The notes under the pieces: model-generated | Told to the model about the DNA's origin: nothing | Database searches by the model: none | Seen by the model: the letters and a program-made list of their open reading frames with translations, nothing else | Shown: one piece after another, positions 45,556 through 55,287 of the stretch | Position numbering within the stretch: the stretch's first letter is position 1 | How the letters are laid out: every line of letters begins with the position of its first letter | NCBI GenBank assembly: GCA_947451385.1 | Contig: CANFYZ010000011.1 | Coordinates: 1 to 57,258 of the forward strand | Length of the DNA: 57,258 nt | Source of the DNA: Comamonadaceae bacterium | Lineage (GTDB): Bacteria; Pseudomonadota; Gammaproteobacteria; Burkholderiales; Burkholderiaceae_C | Direction of reading: 5' to 3' | Position numbers and translations under genes: made by a program

Positions 45556-46476
45556 ATGGTCACCAAAAAACCCAAAGGCCTCGGCCGTGGCCTCGAAGCG
45601 CTGCTGGGCCCCAAAGTGCAAGAAGCCCCGACGCAAGCGGCGGGCGTGGCCAACGACGGTATTTCCACCACCTTGGCGCTGGACGCCCTGGTGCCCGGCG
45701 TGTACCAGCCGCGCACCCGCATGGACGAAGGCGCTTTGTACGAGCTGGCCGAGTCCATCAAGGTGCAAGGCATCATGCAGCCGATTCTGGTGCGTCAGTT
45801 GCATGCAGGGCCCGATGCCGGCAAGTACGAAATCATTGCGGGTGAGCGGCGTTTCAGGGCCTCGCGCTTGGCGGGCCTGGACCGCGTGCCGGTGCTGGTG
45901 CGCGACGTGCCCAACGAGTCAGCCGCCGCGATGGCGCTGATTGAAAACATCCAGCGCGAAGACCTGAACCCCTTGGAAGAAGCCCAGGGCTTGCAGCGCC
46001 TGATCAAAGAGTTTGGCCTGACCCACGAAACCGCCGCTCAAGCGGTGGGTCGCTCGCGCAGCGCCGCCAGCAATTTGCTGCGCCTGCTGAACCTGGCCGA
46101 GCCGGTGCAAACCATGCTGATGGCCGGCGATCTGGACATGGGCCACGCGCGCGCTTTGTTGTCGCTGGACCGGGCCAGCCAGATCACGGCGGCGAATCAG
46201 ATCACCGCCAAGAAAATGTCGGTGCGAGAGACCGAAAGCCTGGTGCGAAAACTCAGCGCCGAATTCAACTTGGTGCCGCAAAAACCCAAGAAAGAAAAGT
46301 CGCGCGACATCCGCCGGGTCGAAGAAGAGTTGGCCGATTTGTTGATGGCCGAGGTCGAGGTGCGCATCAAAAAACGCGTCAAACGCCACGGCAAGATCGA
46401 AGAGATGGGCGAGCTGTCGATCCAGTTCGGTTCGCTGGACGCGCTCAATGGCTTGATCGATCGCTTGCGCGGTTAA
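45556..46476 (+). CDS. parB: Chromosome partitioning protein ParB (Spo0J)
   Basis: ParB of 306 residues. It has the N-terminal KKPKGLGRGLEALLG (ParA-interacting), the CTPase/parS-clamp motif GERRFRASRLAG, and ENIQREDLNPLEEA. The helix-turn-helix GLTHETAAQAVGRSRSAASNLLRLL and a C-terminal dimerisation domain follow. It binds the parS sites in mnmG and rsmG. It is the last gene of the mnmG-parB run. Confidence 0.97.
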   Translation: MVTKKPKGLGRGLEALLGPKVQEAPTQAAGVANDGISTTLALDALVPGVYQPRTRMDEGALYELAESIKVQGIMQPILVRQLHAGPDAGKYEIIAGERRFRASRLAGLDRVPVLVRDVPNESAAAMALIENIQREDLNPLEEAQGLQRLIKEFGLTHETAAQAVGRSRSAASNLLRLLNLAEPVQTMLMAGDLDMGHARALLSLDRASQITAANQITAKKMSVRETESLVRKLSAEFNLVPQKPKKEKSRDIRRVEEELADLLMAEVEVRIKKRVKRHGKIEEMGELSIQFGSLDALNGLIDRLRG

Positions 46477-46485
46477 AACTTATCG

Positions 46486-46512
46486 CAAGCCGCAAAACAC
46501 CCCAGCGGCTTG
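46486..46512. terminator. Hairpin between convergent parB and FAD dehydrogenase
   Basis: Perfect 8-base stem CAAGCCGC/GCGGCTTG with an 11-base loop, 10 bases after the parB stop and 5 bases from the stop of the convergent gene. No T run, so efficiency is uncertain. Confidence 0.45.
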
Positions 46513-46516
46513 GCGC

Positions 46517-47944
46517 TCACAGCGAGAAAATCTTCCCCGGGTTCATGATGTTGTGCGGGTCCAGCGCGCGCTTGATGGTGCGCATCATGCTGACCGCGCC
46601 TTCGCCGGTCTCGGTGCGCAAAAAGTCCATCTTGTGCAAACCGATGCCGTGCTCGCCGGTGCAGGTGCCGCCCAGTTGGAGCGCGCGGTGCACCAGTTGC
46701 TGGTTCAGCGCTTCGGCGCTGGCGCATTCTTCTGGGTTGTTCGGGTCGATCAAATAACCAAAGTGGAAGTTGCCATCGCCCACGTGGCCCACCAGGAAAT
46801 ACGGAATGCCACTGGCATCGGTCTCGGCGATGGAGTCGAGCAGGCAGTCGGCCAAGCGGCTGATCGGCACACAGGTGTCGGTGCTGATGGCGCGGCAACC
46901 GGGCCGGCTTTGCAAAGCGGCAAAGTAGGCGTTGTGCCGCGCGGTCCACAAACGCGTGCGTTCCTCGGGCGTGGTGGCCCATTCAAAGGCGTTGCCGCCA
47001 AATTCGCTGGCGATTTCTTGCACTGTCTCGGCCTGTTCTTTCACGCCGGCCGGCGAGCCGTGAAACTCCATCAGCAGCATGGGCTCTTCGCGCAAGCCCA
47101 GCTTGGCATAGGCATTGACCATGCGCACCGCGTTGTGGTCGATCAACTCGACCCGCGCAATCGGCACGCCCAGTTGAATCGTCTGGATCACCGCGCGCAC
47201 GGCCGCCTCGATGCTCGGGAACGAGCAGATCGCGGCCGAAATGGCTTCGGGCAAAGGATAGAGCTTGACGGTGATTTCGGTCATCACGCCCAAAGTGCCT
47301 TCGCTGCCCACCATAAGGCGGGTCAGGTCGTAACCGGCGCTGGACTTTTTGGCCCGTGTGCCGGTGCGGATGACTTCGCCGCTGGCGGTGACCACCTCCA
47401 GCGCCAACACGTTTTCGCGCATCGTGCCGTAGCGCACGGCGTTGGTGCCGCTGGCGCGGGTCGCGCTCATGCCGCCAATGGTGGCGTCGGCGCCTGGATC
47501 GATCGGAAAGAACAAGCCGGTGGATTTGATTTCTTCGTTCAGTTGTTTGCGCGTCACGCCAGGCTGCACCGTGACCAGCAGGTCTTCGGGGTTGATCGAC
47601 AGCACCTTGTTCATGCGCATCAAGTCGATGCTGATGCCGCCTTGCACCGCCAGCAAATGGCCTTCGAGTGACGAGCCCACGCCAAAGGGAATCACCGGCA
47701 CTTTGTACTCGGCGCACAGGCGCACCGCGTCCGACACGTCTTGGGTCGACTCGGCGAACACCACCGCAGCGGGCGGCGGCACGGTGGTGAAGGCCGACTC
47801 GTCGCGGCCATGCTGCTCGCGCACCACTTGGGCGGTAGAGCAGTTGATGCCGAAACGGGTTTTCAAGGCCTCGATCAACGCGTCAGGGACTGCGCGTTGG
47901 GCGATTTCGGGGGCCAGATGGGCATTCGGTGTGGGTGCGTTCAT
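46517..47944 (-). CDS. FAD-linked dehydrogenase, D-lactate/glycolate (LDHD) type
   Basis: A 475-residue enzyme of the vanillyl-alcohol-oxidase superfamily, oxidising a D-2-hydroxyacid such as D-lactate or glycolate. The FAD-binding PP loop region PFGVGSSLEGHLL and the segment DPGADATIGGMSATRASGTNAVRYG are present, with C-terminal HVGDGNFHFGYLI and GEHGIGLHKMDF. It resembles the soluble LDHD/GlcD class. It stands divergent from the cobalamin adenosyltransferase gene with a 194-base gap. Confidence 0.92.
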   Translation of the reverse strand: MNAPTPNAHLAPEIAQRAVPDALIEALKTRFGINCSTAQVVREQHGRDESAFTTVPPPAAVVFAESTQDVSDAVRLCAEYKVPVIPFGVGSSLEGHLLAVQGGISIDLMRMNKVLSINPEDLLVTVQPGVTRKQLNEEIKSTGLFFPIDPGADATIGGMSATRASGTNAVRYGTMRENVLALEVVTASGEVIRTGTRAKKSSAGYDLTRLMVGSEGTLGVMTEITVKLYPLPEAISAAICSFPSIEAAVRAVIQTIQLGVPIARVELIDHNAVRMVNAYAKLGLREEPMLLMEFHGSPAGVKEQAETVQEIASEFGGNAFEWATTPEERTRLWTARHNAYFAALQSRPGCRAISTDTCVPISRLADCLLDSIAETDASGIPYFLVGHVGDGNFHFGYLIDPNNPEECASAEALNQQLVHRALQLGGTCTGEHGIGLHKMDFLRTETGEGAVSMMRTIKRALDPHNIMNPGKIFSL

Positions 47945-48138
47945 GGGGTGGGTCTCCGGGGGGCGTGAACCGCCTTAGGCTGCAAAGTTTACGCTTTCGC
48001 CCGAAGCGTGGCAGTCGCCCAAGGGGCAAGCCCTGGGCCCGGCCTGGGGCGGATGGGCTTTGTCAGCGCCGTGCGGGCAGACCCGGGCACAATGGCGGGC
48101 AGACCTCTGAACAGCAACCGAACGAATCAAAGACACTT
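47945..48138. promoter_or_regulatory. Divergent region between FAD dehydrogenase and pduO
   Basis: GC-rich 194-base gap holding promoters for both genes. I looked for a cobalamin riboswitch before the adenosyltransferase and did not find a convincing one. Confidence 0.3.
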
Positions 48139-48723
48139 ATGGGCCAACGTTTGACGCAAATTTCCACCCGCACCGGCGATGCCGGTACCACGGGCCTGGG
48201 CAACAACCAGCGGGTCTCAAAGAACAGTTTGCGGGTGCACGCCATGGGCGAGGTGGACGAACTCAACTCCCATATTGGCGTGCTGCTGTGCGAGGAGATG
48301 CCGTCCGATGTGCGCGAGGTGCTGGTGGAGGTGCAGCACCAGTTGTTCAATTTGGGCGGCGAGTTGTCCATCCCCGGTTTTGAGTTGCTCAAAGCAGAAG
48401 CCGTGGCCGCGCTCGACGAGGCCTTGGCCCACTACAACGCGCAACTGCCCAAGCTGCAAGAGTTCATTTTGCCGGCGGGTTCGCGCGGCGCTTCGCTGGC
48501 GCATGTGTGCCGTACCGTGGCGCGCCGCGCCGAGCGCGCTACCGTGGCGCTGGGCAACGAAGAGTCGCTGAACGAAACCCCCAAGCAATACCTCAACCGT
48601 TTGTCCGATTTGATGTTTGTGCTGGCGCGCACCTTGAACCGCATGAACGGCGGTGACGATGTGTATTGGAAAAGCCAACGCCTGCAACAAGAGGCCGGCA
48701 ACCCCGACAACAGCGCCGCGTGA
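48139..48723 (+). CDS. PduO-type ATP:cob(I)alamin adenosyltransferase
   Basis: A 194-residue enzyme that makes adenosylcobalamin from cob(I)alamin and ATP. The N-terminal ATP-binding STRTGDAGTTGL, the central RTVARRAERATVAL and the C-terminal YLNRLSDLMFVLAR match the PduO/MMAB family. ATG 48139 matches the conserved N-terminus; the upstream open frame is not coding. No cobalamin biosynthesis genes are nearby. Confidence 0.94.
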   Translation: MGQRLTQISTRTGDAGTTGLGNNQRVSKNSLRVHAMGEVDELNSHIGVLLCEEMPSDVREVLVEVQHQLFNLGGELSIPGFELLKAEAVAALDEALAHYNAQLPKLQEFILPAGSRGASLAHVCRTVARRAERATVALGNEESLNETPKQYLNRLSDLMFVLARTLNRMNGGDDVYWKSQRLQQEAGNPDNSAA

Positions 48724-48826
48724 TCGGGTCCCGCGGCGCGCGCGCGATGCCGCGCTGTCGCCAAGGTGCATCAGAAGCGGGTTTTCCGGATGACAGGCGC
48801 GCAGTGCCACTGCTACGCTTGTGCGC

Positions 48827-50989
48827 ATGAATGCAAGTGCCACCCCCACCGCCACCCCGACCCCCACCGCCGCGCCACCCACGCCAGGCGCACCGTTTTT
48901 GCCACAAATCGGTCTGTACCAAGACTGGTTGAAAACCCACCGCGGCCTCTCTTTTGAGAGCTACAACGCGCTGTGGCAATGGTCGATCACCGACCTGGAT
49001 GCTTTTTGGCAAAGCATTTGGGACTATTTCGACCTGCAATCGCCCACCCCGCACAAGCAGGTGCTGACGCAAAACATCATGCCTGGCGGGCGTTGGTTTG
49101 AGGGCGCGCAAGTGAATTACGCGCAGCAGGTGCTGCGCCATGTGCAGCCCGCCGACCAGGCCGGTTTCATGGCGCTGATTTGCCGCAATGAAAAGGGCCA
49201 GCACCGCGAACTGTCGTGGCCGCAGTTGCAGCGCCAGGTCGCGTCCATGGCCTTGCACCTGAAAGCCCAGGGCGTGCAGCCCGGCGACCGTGTGGCGGCC
49301 TACTTGCCAAATATTCCCGAAGCCATGATTGCGTTTTTGGCCACCGTCAGCATTGGCGGCGTGTGGAGCATTTGCGCGCCCGACATGGGCACCTTGGCGG
49401 TGCTGGACCGCTTCAAACAAATCGAACCCAAGGTCTTGATCGCCGTTGACGGCGTGACCTACGGCGGGCGCGACCACGACCGCATGACGGTGGTGCAAGA
49501 GCTGTTGGATGCGCTGCCCTCGGTGCAGCATGTGATTGTTCACGACAACCTGGGCACCGCCGATCTGGCCAGCAACGAGGTGGCGGCGGCGGTACGCATG
49601 GCGCAGACCACGCAGCAACAAGGCCCCGAAGTGGAGGCTTTTGAGCCGATGTGGCTGCCCTTTGACCACCCCTTGTGGATCGTCTATTCCAGCGGCACCA
49701 CCGGCCTGCCCAAACCGATTGTGCACGGCCATGGCGGCACCGTGATCGTGGCCATGGCACTCAAAATTTTGCACAACGACATTGGCTGCAGCTACCACCC
49801 CAACACCTGGGGCGAGCGTTACCACTGGTACAGCTCCACTGGTTGGGTGATGTGGAATGCGCAGCTGGGCGGCTTGCTCAACGGCACCACCTGCATCATT
49901 TACGACGGCAACCCGGGCGGCAGCAAAGACAACCCCGACTGGGGCACGCTGTGGCGCTTTGCCGCAGAAATGAAAGTCACGTTCTTTGGCGCGGGCGCGG
50001 CCTTTTTTGCCAACTGCCAAAAGGCCGGTGTGGACCTGACCCAATGCGGCGATTTGTCGAGCGTGCGCGCTTTGGGCACCACCGGCTCACCCTTGTCGGC
50101 CGACACGCAGAACTGGGGTACCGCGCAGTTTCGCCGCGTGGCGCAGACCTTTGCACCCGAGCGCGAGGTGCCCGACATCTGGTGGTGCAACATTTCTGGC
50201 GGCACCGATTTTTGCGGCGCCTTCATTGGCGGCAACCGCGAGTTGCCGCAAGAAGCGGGCGTCATGCAATGCCGCTTGCTGGGCTGCGCGGTCGAGGCCT
50301 GGAACGAAGCCGGCGAGCCGGTGCTGGGCGAAGTGGGCGAGTTGGTCTGCACCCAACCCATTCCGTCCATGCCGCTGTATTTTTGGGGCGACCAAGGCAA
50401 CGCGCGTTACTTGGCCAGTTACTTTGAGATGTACCCCGCCGGTCACGGCCGCAAACCGGGCGGCGGTGACGCCGGCCCCGAAATGGGCGGCGTGTGGCGG
50501 CATGGCGACTGGTTGCGCATCGGCACGCCCGAAGGCGGTGGCGAGGGCTGTGTGATTTTTGGCCGCAGCGATGCCACCATCAACCGCCACGGCCTGCGCA
50601 TGGGCACCAGCGAGCTGTACAGCGCGGTCGAGGCCCTGCCCGAGGTGATGGACAGCATGGTGGTGGACCTGGAGTACCTGGGCCGCGAAAGCTATATGCC
50701 TTTGTTTGTGGTGCTGCGCGGCGGCACCACTTTGGATGCGGCCTTGCAAGCCAAGATCAACAACGCCATCAAGACTGCGCTCAGCCCGCGCTTTATCCCG
50801 AACGAGATTTTCCAGGTCGCAGAAATCCCGCGCACCCTGTCGGGCAAAAAGCAGGAGTTGCCGATCAAAAAACTGATGCTGGGTCAGCCGCTCGAAAAGG
50901 TGGTGAACAAAGACGCCATGGCCAACCCGGGGTGTCTGGACTGGTACGTGGCGTTGGCCCAGGCGCATCTGGCCAAGACCGCGCATTGA
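48827..50989 (+). CDS. Acetoacetyl-CoA synthetase
   Basis: ANL-superfamily ligase of 720 residues that activates acetoacetate to acetoacetyl-CoA. AMP-binding motif YSSGTTGLPKPIVHGHGG, GRSDATINRHGLRMGTSELY and the C-terminal TLSGKKQELPIKK (catalytic Lys) are seen. It carries the acetoacetate-type N-terminal domain (NIMPGGRWFEGAQVNYA). The protein is longer than usual because of a Thr/Pro-rich N-terminal tail. It may link ketone-body or PHB metabolism to acetyl-CoA. Confidence 0.94.
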   Translation: MNASATPTATPTPTAAPPTPGAPFLPQIGLYQDWLKTHRGLSFESYNALWQWSITDLDAFWQSIWDYFDLQSPTPHKQVLTQNIMPGGRWFEGAQVNYAQQVLRHVQPADQAGFMALICRNEKGQHRELSWPQLQRQVASMALHLKAQGVQPGDRVAAYLPNIPEAMIAFLATVSIGGVWSICAPDMGTLAVLDRFKQIEPKVLIAVDGVTYGGRDHDRMTVVQELLDALPSVQHVIVHDNLGTADLASNEVAAAVRMAQTTQQQGPEVEAFEPMWLPFDHPLWIVYSSGTTGLPKPIVHGHGGTVIVAMALKILHNDIGCSYHPNTWGERYHWYSSTGWVMWNAQLGGLLNGTTCIIYDGNPGGSKDNPDWGTLWRFAAEMKVTFFGAGAAFFANCQKAGVDLTQCGDLSSVRALGTTGSPLSADTQNWGTAQFRRVAQTFAPEREVPDIWWCNISGGTDFCGAFIGGNRELPQEAGVMQCRLLGCAVEAWNEAGEPVLGEVGELVCTQPIPSMPLYFWGDQGNARYLASYFEMYPAGHGRKPGGGDAGPEMGGVWRHGDWLRIGTPEGGGEGCVIFGRSDATINRHGLRMGTSELYSAVEALPEVMDSMVVDLEYLGRESYMPLFVVLRGGTTLDAALQAKINNAIKTALSPRFIPNEIFQVAEIPRTLSGKKQELPIKKLMLGQPLEKVVNKDAMANPGCLDWYVALAQAHLAKTAH

Positions 50990-50993
50990 CGGT

Positions 50994-51009
50994 GCCGCCA
51001 TGCGGCGGC
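50994..51009. terminator. Hairpin between convergent AACS and CLC genes
   Basis: Perfect 6-base stem GCCGCC/GGCGGC with loop ATGC in the 19-base gap, touching the CLC stop codon. No T run follows. Confidence 0.4.
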
Positions 51010-52250
51010 TAGGTAAGTGGTGGCGGCGCCTTGGCGGGGCGCAGGCGCTGCGCGGTGTAAATGGTCGCCCGGCCTGAAAACACATAACTCACCGCGCAGG
51101 CCAGGGCGGCAAAGGCGCCCACTTCCAAGCCAAACAACTCCAGGGCCATCACGCTGCACGCCAGCGGCGTGTTGGCCGCGCCGGCAAACACCGCGACAAA
51201 ACCCACGGCGGCCATCAAGCCGATCGGCATTTGCAGCAGCGGTGCCAAAGCGTTGCCCAGCGTGGCCCCGATGTAAAACAGTGGCGTGACCTCACCGCCT
51301 TTGAAGCCCACGCCCAAAGAGGCCACAGTCAAAGCCAGTTTGGCGGCAAAGTCCCACGGCGCCAGCGGCTGTGAAAACGCTTCGACGATCACGGGAATGC
51401 CCAAGCCGAGGTAACGGTCGGCCTGCCACCACCCCACGGCGGCCGCGATCAGCGCGCCGCCAATGAAGGGGCGCAAGGGCGCATACGGGATGCGCTGTTT
51501 CACCCAGGCGCTGAAGGCATGGGTGCTGTGCGCAAACAGGCGCCCGGTCAGGCCCATCAAGCCGCCTGCCAGCACCACGGCACACACGCTCCATAAGCTG
51601 AATGCGGGGACGCTGTCGACCGGGTAATGGGTGTGTTGCACGCCCCACCACAGGCCCACCTGGTCGGCCGCCACGGCAGCCACCCCACAGGGCCAGAGCG
51701 CGGCCCAGCGCATCTGGCGCAGCGCAGGGCCGGCGAGCACCTCAAGTGCGAACACCGCCCCCGCCAGCGGCGTGCCGAACACCGAGGCAAAGCCTGCAGC
51801 GATACCTGTCATCAACACCACCCGGCGCTGCGCCACAGACAATTTGAAGTAGTGCGTGAGCTGGTCTGCCAGGGCCCCGCCCATTTGCACGGCGGTGCCT
51901 TCGCGCCCGACCGACGCGCCCACCAAATGCGAGGCCACGGTGCTGCCCAAGATCAAAGGCGCCATGCGCAGCGGCACCACCTGGCGCGGGTCGTGGATCT
52001 CGTCGATCAACAGGTTGTTGCCGCGGTCTACCGACTGCCCCCATTTCAGGTACAGCCAGCCGACCGCAAAGCCCACCAGCGGCAAGCCGCCGATTAACCA
52101 CCGGTGCGCCTCACGTGTGCGTGTGGCCCAGTCCAGGCTGAACAAAAACAATGCTGAGGCCGAGCCCGCCAACAGGGCCACGCCCAAGCTCAGACAGAAT
52201 AACCAACTGGCGGTGCTGACTTTGCTGAAGAAAATTTGCGACCGTGACAA
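51009..52250 (-). CDS. CLC family transporter, probably fluoride/proton antiporter (CLC-F type)
   Basis: A 413-residue CLC membrane protein. The signature GREGTAVQMGG (residues 115-125, gating Glu117) and GFKGGEVTPLFYIGATLGN are features of the fluoride-exporting CLC-F group rather than classical chloride CLCs (GREGPxVQ). The short length also fits. No in-frame ATG is available at the N-terminus, so TTG 52250 is the likely start. No fluoride riboswitch is seen upstream. It lies 48 bases after soxZ on the same strand and could be cotranscribed with it. Confidence 0.8.
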   Translation of the reverse strand: MSRSQIFFSKVSTASWLFCLSLGVALLAGSASALFLFSLDWATRTREAHRWLIGGLPLVGFAVGWLYLKWGQSVDRGNNLLIDEIHDPRQVVPLRMAPLILGSTVASHLVGASVGREGTAVQMGGALADQLTHYFKLSVAQRRVVLMTGIAAGFASVFGTPLAGAVFALEVLAGPALRQMRWAALWPCGVAAVAADQVGLWWGVQHTHYPVDSVPAFSLWSVCAVVLAGGLMGLTGRLFAHSTHAFSAWVKQRIPYAPLRPFIGGALIAAAVGWWQADRYLGLGIPVIVEAFSQPLAPWDFAAKLALTVASLGVGFKGGEVTPLFYIGATLGNALAPLLQMPIGLMAAVGFVAVFAGAANTPLACSVMALELFGLEVGAFAALACAVSYVFSGRATIYTAQRLRPAKAPPPLT

Positions 52251-52298
52251 TCCAACAACCCCATTCGCTGGGCACGCAAAAAAATGCCCGGCAGTGTT

Positions 52299-52619
52299 TC
52301 AGTTGACGTTCAAAGTTTGCGTCAGCACACCTTGAAATCCGCGGTCATCTCGCCATTCGGCTCTGAATTCGGCCGTTTGATCGACGCGCAGATAAAACTC
52401 AAAGTAGGGATTGGCTGCGATACCGGAAGACGGTTCCACGCGCAACACCTCTTGATTGCCCAGTGTACAGGTCAGTTGCCGGATCACATTGCGGGGCACC
52501 AATTTTCCGTTGAGGTCTTGCAAATAGCCGGTGTCCATGGGGTGTTGAATCAACAAGCGCACTTTCACCACATCGCCAGCAGCGATTCGTTCGGGCCATT
52601 GAACGCGCGCGACGAGCAT
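52299..52619 (-). CDS. soxZ: Thiosulfate-oxidation carrier subunit SoxZ
   Basis: SoxZ of 106 residues, the usual size. It begins MLVARVQWPERIAAGDVVKVRLLIQHPMDTG and has NPYFEFYLRV and the Ig-like C-terminus. SoxZ pairs with SoxY to form the carrier that holds sulfur intermediates in the periplasm. ATG 52619 lies 2 bases after the soxY stop; an upstream TTG is less likely. No signal peptide, as for other SoxZ, which are exported with SoxY. Confidence 0.88.
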   Translation of the reverse strand: MLVARVQWPERIAAGDVVKVRLLIQHPMDTGYLQDLNGKLVPRNVIRQLTCTLGNQEVLRVEPSSGIAANPYFEFYLRVDQTAEFRAEWRDDRGFQGVLTQTLNVN

Positions 52620-52621
52620 GG

Positions 52622-53107
52622 TCAAGAGGCGTCAACGCACGCCGATTCGGTGACGATGATTTCCATCCGGTCGTAACGGAACTCGCCATTCGACAGGCGG
52701 GCCAATGCCACCACTTCTTGGGTACCCGCCAAGCGGACGCGGGTGCTGATCTCGGCGCGACCATTCCAGGGACCCAACTGAAACACCGCCATGTGGGTGA
52801 CCGGGTTGCGCTGCGACAAGAGATGCACATGCGTCACATGGTCTTGCGCTGTCATCGGACTCTTCACTTGGACCTGAATCGGCACCAAGGAGCCGCTTTC
52901 GGCCAGCACGGGCGCGTTCAGCGTGACGTCCGTCTTCACCAGCTTGGCCCCGGCGACCCAGGGCGCCACCATTTCTGCAAAGCTAAGCAGATGGCCTGAA
53001 TTCATTTGCTGGGCTTGCGCAGAGCGCCATCCGGGTGCAACCCAGGGCAGACTGCCGAGCAACAGGCTCGTCAGTGCCCTGCGCCTGGGGTCACCCGGAT
53101 GGTTCAT
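52622..53107 (-). CDS. soxY: SoxY-like sulfur carrier protein with altered C-terminal arm
   Basis: A 161-residue SoxY-family protein. The Tat-like signal has an RRR cluster at residues 8-10 and ends in SAQAQ. The Ig-like body includes DVTLNAPVLAESGSLVPIQV and DHVTHVHLLSQRNP. In classical SoxY the chain ends GGCGG, whose Cys carries the sulfur compound; here it ends VTESACVDAS, so the Cys (157) is kept but the glycines are not. The start overlaps the stop of the molybdenum subunit (ATGA). It is co-translated with soxZ. Confidence 0.85.
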   Translation of the reverse strand: MNHPGDPRRRALTSLLLGSLPWVAPGWRSAQAQQMNSGHLLSFAEMVAPWVAGAKLVKTDVTLNAPVLAESGSLVPIQVQVKSPMTAQDHVTHVHLLSQRNPVTHMAVFQLGPWNGRAEISTRVRLAGTQEVVALARLSNGEFRYDRMEIIVTESACVDAS

Positions 53108-55287
53108 GCCCTAGGGCCTTGTACCTTGGCCAAACTCAAACCATGGTTCTTTAAAGGCAAAGAACGAATGCGTTTGCCCAGGGCTGCAGAAATGGCATTC
53201 ACCAGCGCCGGTGCCAAGGGGGCTTGCGCGGGCTCGCCCACCCCGCCCCAAAAGCCGCCGGTCGGTGCAATCACCACTTCTACTTTAGGCATCTCATTCA
53301 ATCGCATCATCCGGTAATCGTGAAAGTTCGATTGCTCGACACGGCCTTCTTTGATGGTGTTTTCACCCCAGAAAATGGCGGTCAACCCATGCACCACACT
53401 GCCCTGAAACTGGGCCCCGATATTGTCGGGGTTGACGGCATATCCAGGGTCAATGCCAATCACCACGCGGTGGATCGAGACCTCGTTTTTGGCGTTGACA
53501 GAGACCTCGCAGACACAAGCCGTCCAACTGCCATACCCTTCGGTTTCGGCCACACCGCGGAACACGCCGGCGGGCAAAGTACGGCCCCAGCCGGCAGCCT
53601 GGGTCACAGCTTCCAGAATGCTGCGGTCGCGCTTGGACTTTTCGTTGTTGGGAAGCATCGCCAAGCGGAAGGCCACCGGGTCTTTGCCTGCGGCTTGCGC
53701 CAACTCGTCAATAAAGCATTCGCGCCCATACGGGTTTTGCGAGTGTCCTACCGAGCGCCAGAAACCCACGGGCACATTGGTGTTGCGCTGTGCGTAATCG
53801 ACCAGGGTGTTGGGAATGTCGTAGGGGTGGTCATTGAAGCTGGCCACCGCCTGACCGTCGATGCCTTTCGGCAAAGGCAGTTTGAGCAAGGTCGCCAGAA
53901 TCGACGGCGCGCTGACCCGGATGTGCAACGCGTCCACCTTGCCGCTCGCGTCCAGACCCGCCTTGAACCGCATCAGGCTGGCGGGGCGGTACAGACCGTG
54001 TTGGATTTCTTCTTCCCGTGTCCACAGCATTTTGACCGGTTTGCCCGCCATGGCTTTGGCAATCATGACGGCTTGGCGCGTGAAGTCTTGCGGGCTTTTG
54101 CGCCCCAGACCGCCGCCCAGTTGCACTGGGTGCACTTTCACATTCGGTTGCGGTACGCCGGCGGTGGCTGCGCCTACGGCCAAGGTGGCTTCGGGGTTTT
54201 GGGTGGACGACCAGACCTCTAACGTGTCGCCCTGCAGCCAAGCGGTACAGACCATGGGCTCCATGGTGGCGTGGGCCAGATAGGGTGTGAAGTAATCGGC
54301 CTCCACCACTTTGGCGGCTTTGCTCAAAGCCTCTGTGGCGTTGCCATCGTTGCGGGCAACCGCCAGTTCGGTTTGCTGCATGCCTTCCTTGAAATGCGCC
54401 AGGATGGCGGCGCTGCTCAGCGTGCCATGCTCGCCCACATCCCAATCCACCACCACTTCGCGCAATGCTTCTTTGGCCCGCCACCAGTTGTCGGCCACCA
54501 CCGCCACAAATTCGCCCATGTTCAGGACTTTGACGATGCCCCGGCGGTTCTCCACCTTGGACGCGTCCATGGTTTTCACTTTGCCATTGAACACCGGACA
54601 AGCGGCAATCGCCGCATGCAGCATGCCTGGCAATTGCGTGTCGATCCCGTATTTGATGCGACCCGTCACAATGTCCGGGATGTCCACCCGGGGCACGGGT
54701 TTGCCAATCAGGGTCCACTCTTTGGGGTCTTTGAGCGGGACGTTTTTAGGCGCCTCCAGTTGGCCCGCGGCGGCGGCCAATTGCCCGTAACTCAGGCTGC
54801 GCTTGCTCGGTGCATGGATGACTTTGCTGAGCGCGGCCTTGCACTCGGAGGCTGGCACGCCCCATTGCTGGGCGGCGGCGGCGATCAGCATGTGGCGCGC
54901 GGTGGCGCCGGCTTGACGCAAATATTCCTGCGAGTTGCGAATTGTGCGGCTTCCTACCGAGGCCATGTCGCCATAAGCCCGTTTGGTGCGAAAGTTCTCA
55001 TGGGCTGTGGCGTACTCGACACGGACTTTTTTCCAGTCGGCATCGAGTTCCTCGGCAATGATCATGGGCGCTGACGTCATGCTGCCTTGGCCCATTTCTG
55101 CACGCGCGTAGCGGATGACAATGGCGTCATTGGGCTCGATCTCAACCCAGACATTGAGTCGGGGTGCGTTGGCCGCGCTGGCCCGCTCGGGCACAAAAAA
55201 TCCCAAAGACAAACCCGCGGTCGTGCCGCCTGTGACTTTCAGGAAATGCCGACGCTGCAAGTCGGTCGTCATGCTGGGCGTGTTCAT
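53104..55287 (-). CDS. Molybdenum hydroxylase large subunit, xanthine dehydrogenase/IorB family, Tat-exported
   Basis: A 727-residue molybdopterin-cytosine-dinucleotide-type subunit of the isoquinoline-1-oxidoreductase-like group. The Tat signal [13 protein letters not shown] (Arg12-Arg13) sends it to the periplasm. Molybdenum-site motifs are [10 protein letters not shown] and [18 protein letters not shown], the latter with the catalytic Glu. Such enzymes hydroxylate aldehydes or N-heterocycles using water and pass electrons via (2Fe-2S) clusters, usually to a cytochrome c. It is ATGA-coupled to the (2Fe-2S) subunit upstream and to soxY downstream. The substrate is unknown. Confidence 0.9.
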   Translation of the reverse strand: MNTPSMTTDLQRRHFLKVTGGTTAGLSLGFFVPERASAANAPRLNVWVEIEPNDAIVIRYARAEMGQGSMTSAPMIIAEELDADWKKVRVEYATAHENFRTKRAYGDMASVGSRTIRNSQEYLRQAGATARHMLIAAAAQQWGVPASECKAALSKVIHAPSKRSLSYGQLAAAAGQLEAPKNVPLKDPKEWTLIGKPVPRVDIPDIVTGRIKYGIDTQLPGMLHAAIAACPVFNGKVKTMDASKVENRRGIVKVLNMGEFVAVVADNWWRAKEALREVVVDWDVGEHGTLSSAAILAHFKEGMQQTELAVARNDGNATEALSKAAKVVEADYFTPYLAHATMEPMVCTAWLQGDTLEVWSSTQNPEATLAVGAATAGVPQPNVKVHPVQLGGGLGRKSPQDFTRQAVMIAKAMAGKPVKMLWTREEEIQHGLYRPASLMRFKAGLDASGKVDALHIRVSAPSILATLLKLPLPKGIDGQAVASFNDHPYDIPNTLVDYAQRNTNVPVGFWRSVGHSQNPYGRECFIDELAQAAGKDPVAFRLAMLPNNEKSKRDRSILEAVTQAAGWGRTLPAGVFRGVAETEGYGSWTACVCEVSVNAKNEVSIHRVVIGIDPGYAVNPDNIGAQFQGSVVHGLTAIFWGENTIKEGRVEQSNFHDYRMMRLNEMPKVEVVIAPTGGFWGGVGEPAQAPLAPALVNAISAALGKRIRSLPLKNHGLSLAKVQGPRA

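Noticed and set aside
46553..47671. Long open frame antisense to the FAD dehydrogenase
   Set aside because: Composition is His/Gly/Ala/Gln-rich as expected for the complement of a high-GC gene, with no family match; similar antisense frames shadow most genes here.
47945..48138. Possible cobalamin riboswitch before the PduO-type adenosyltransferase
   Set aside because: A GTGGCAGTC string resembles part of a B12 box, but the rest of the riboswitch core is not present.
52251..52298. Possible fluoride riboswitch upstream of the CLC gene
   Set aside because: The leader is too short and lacks the conserved core; only an imperfect GGGCA/TGCCC hairpin with an A-rich loop is seen.
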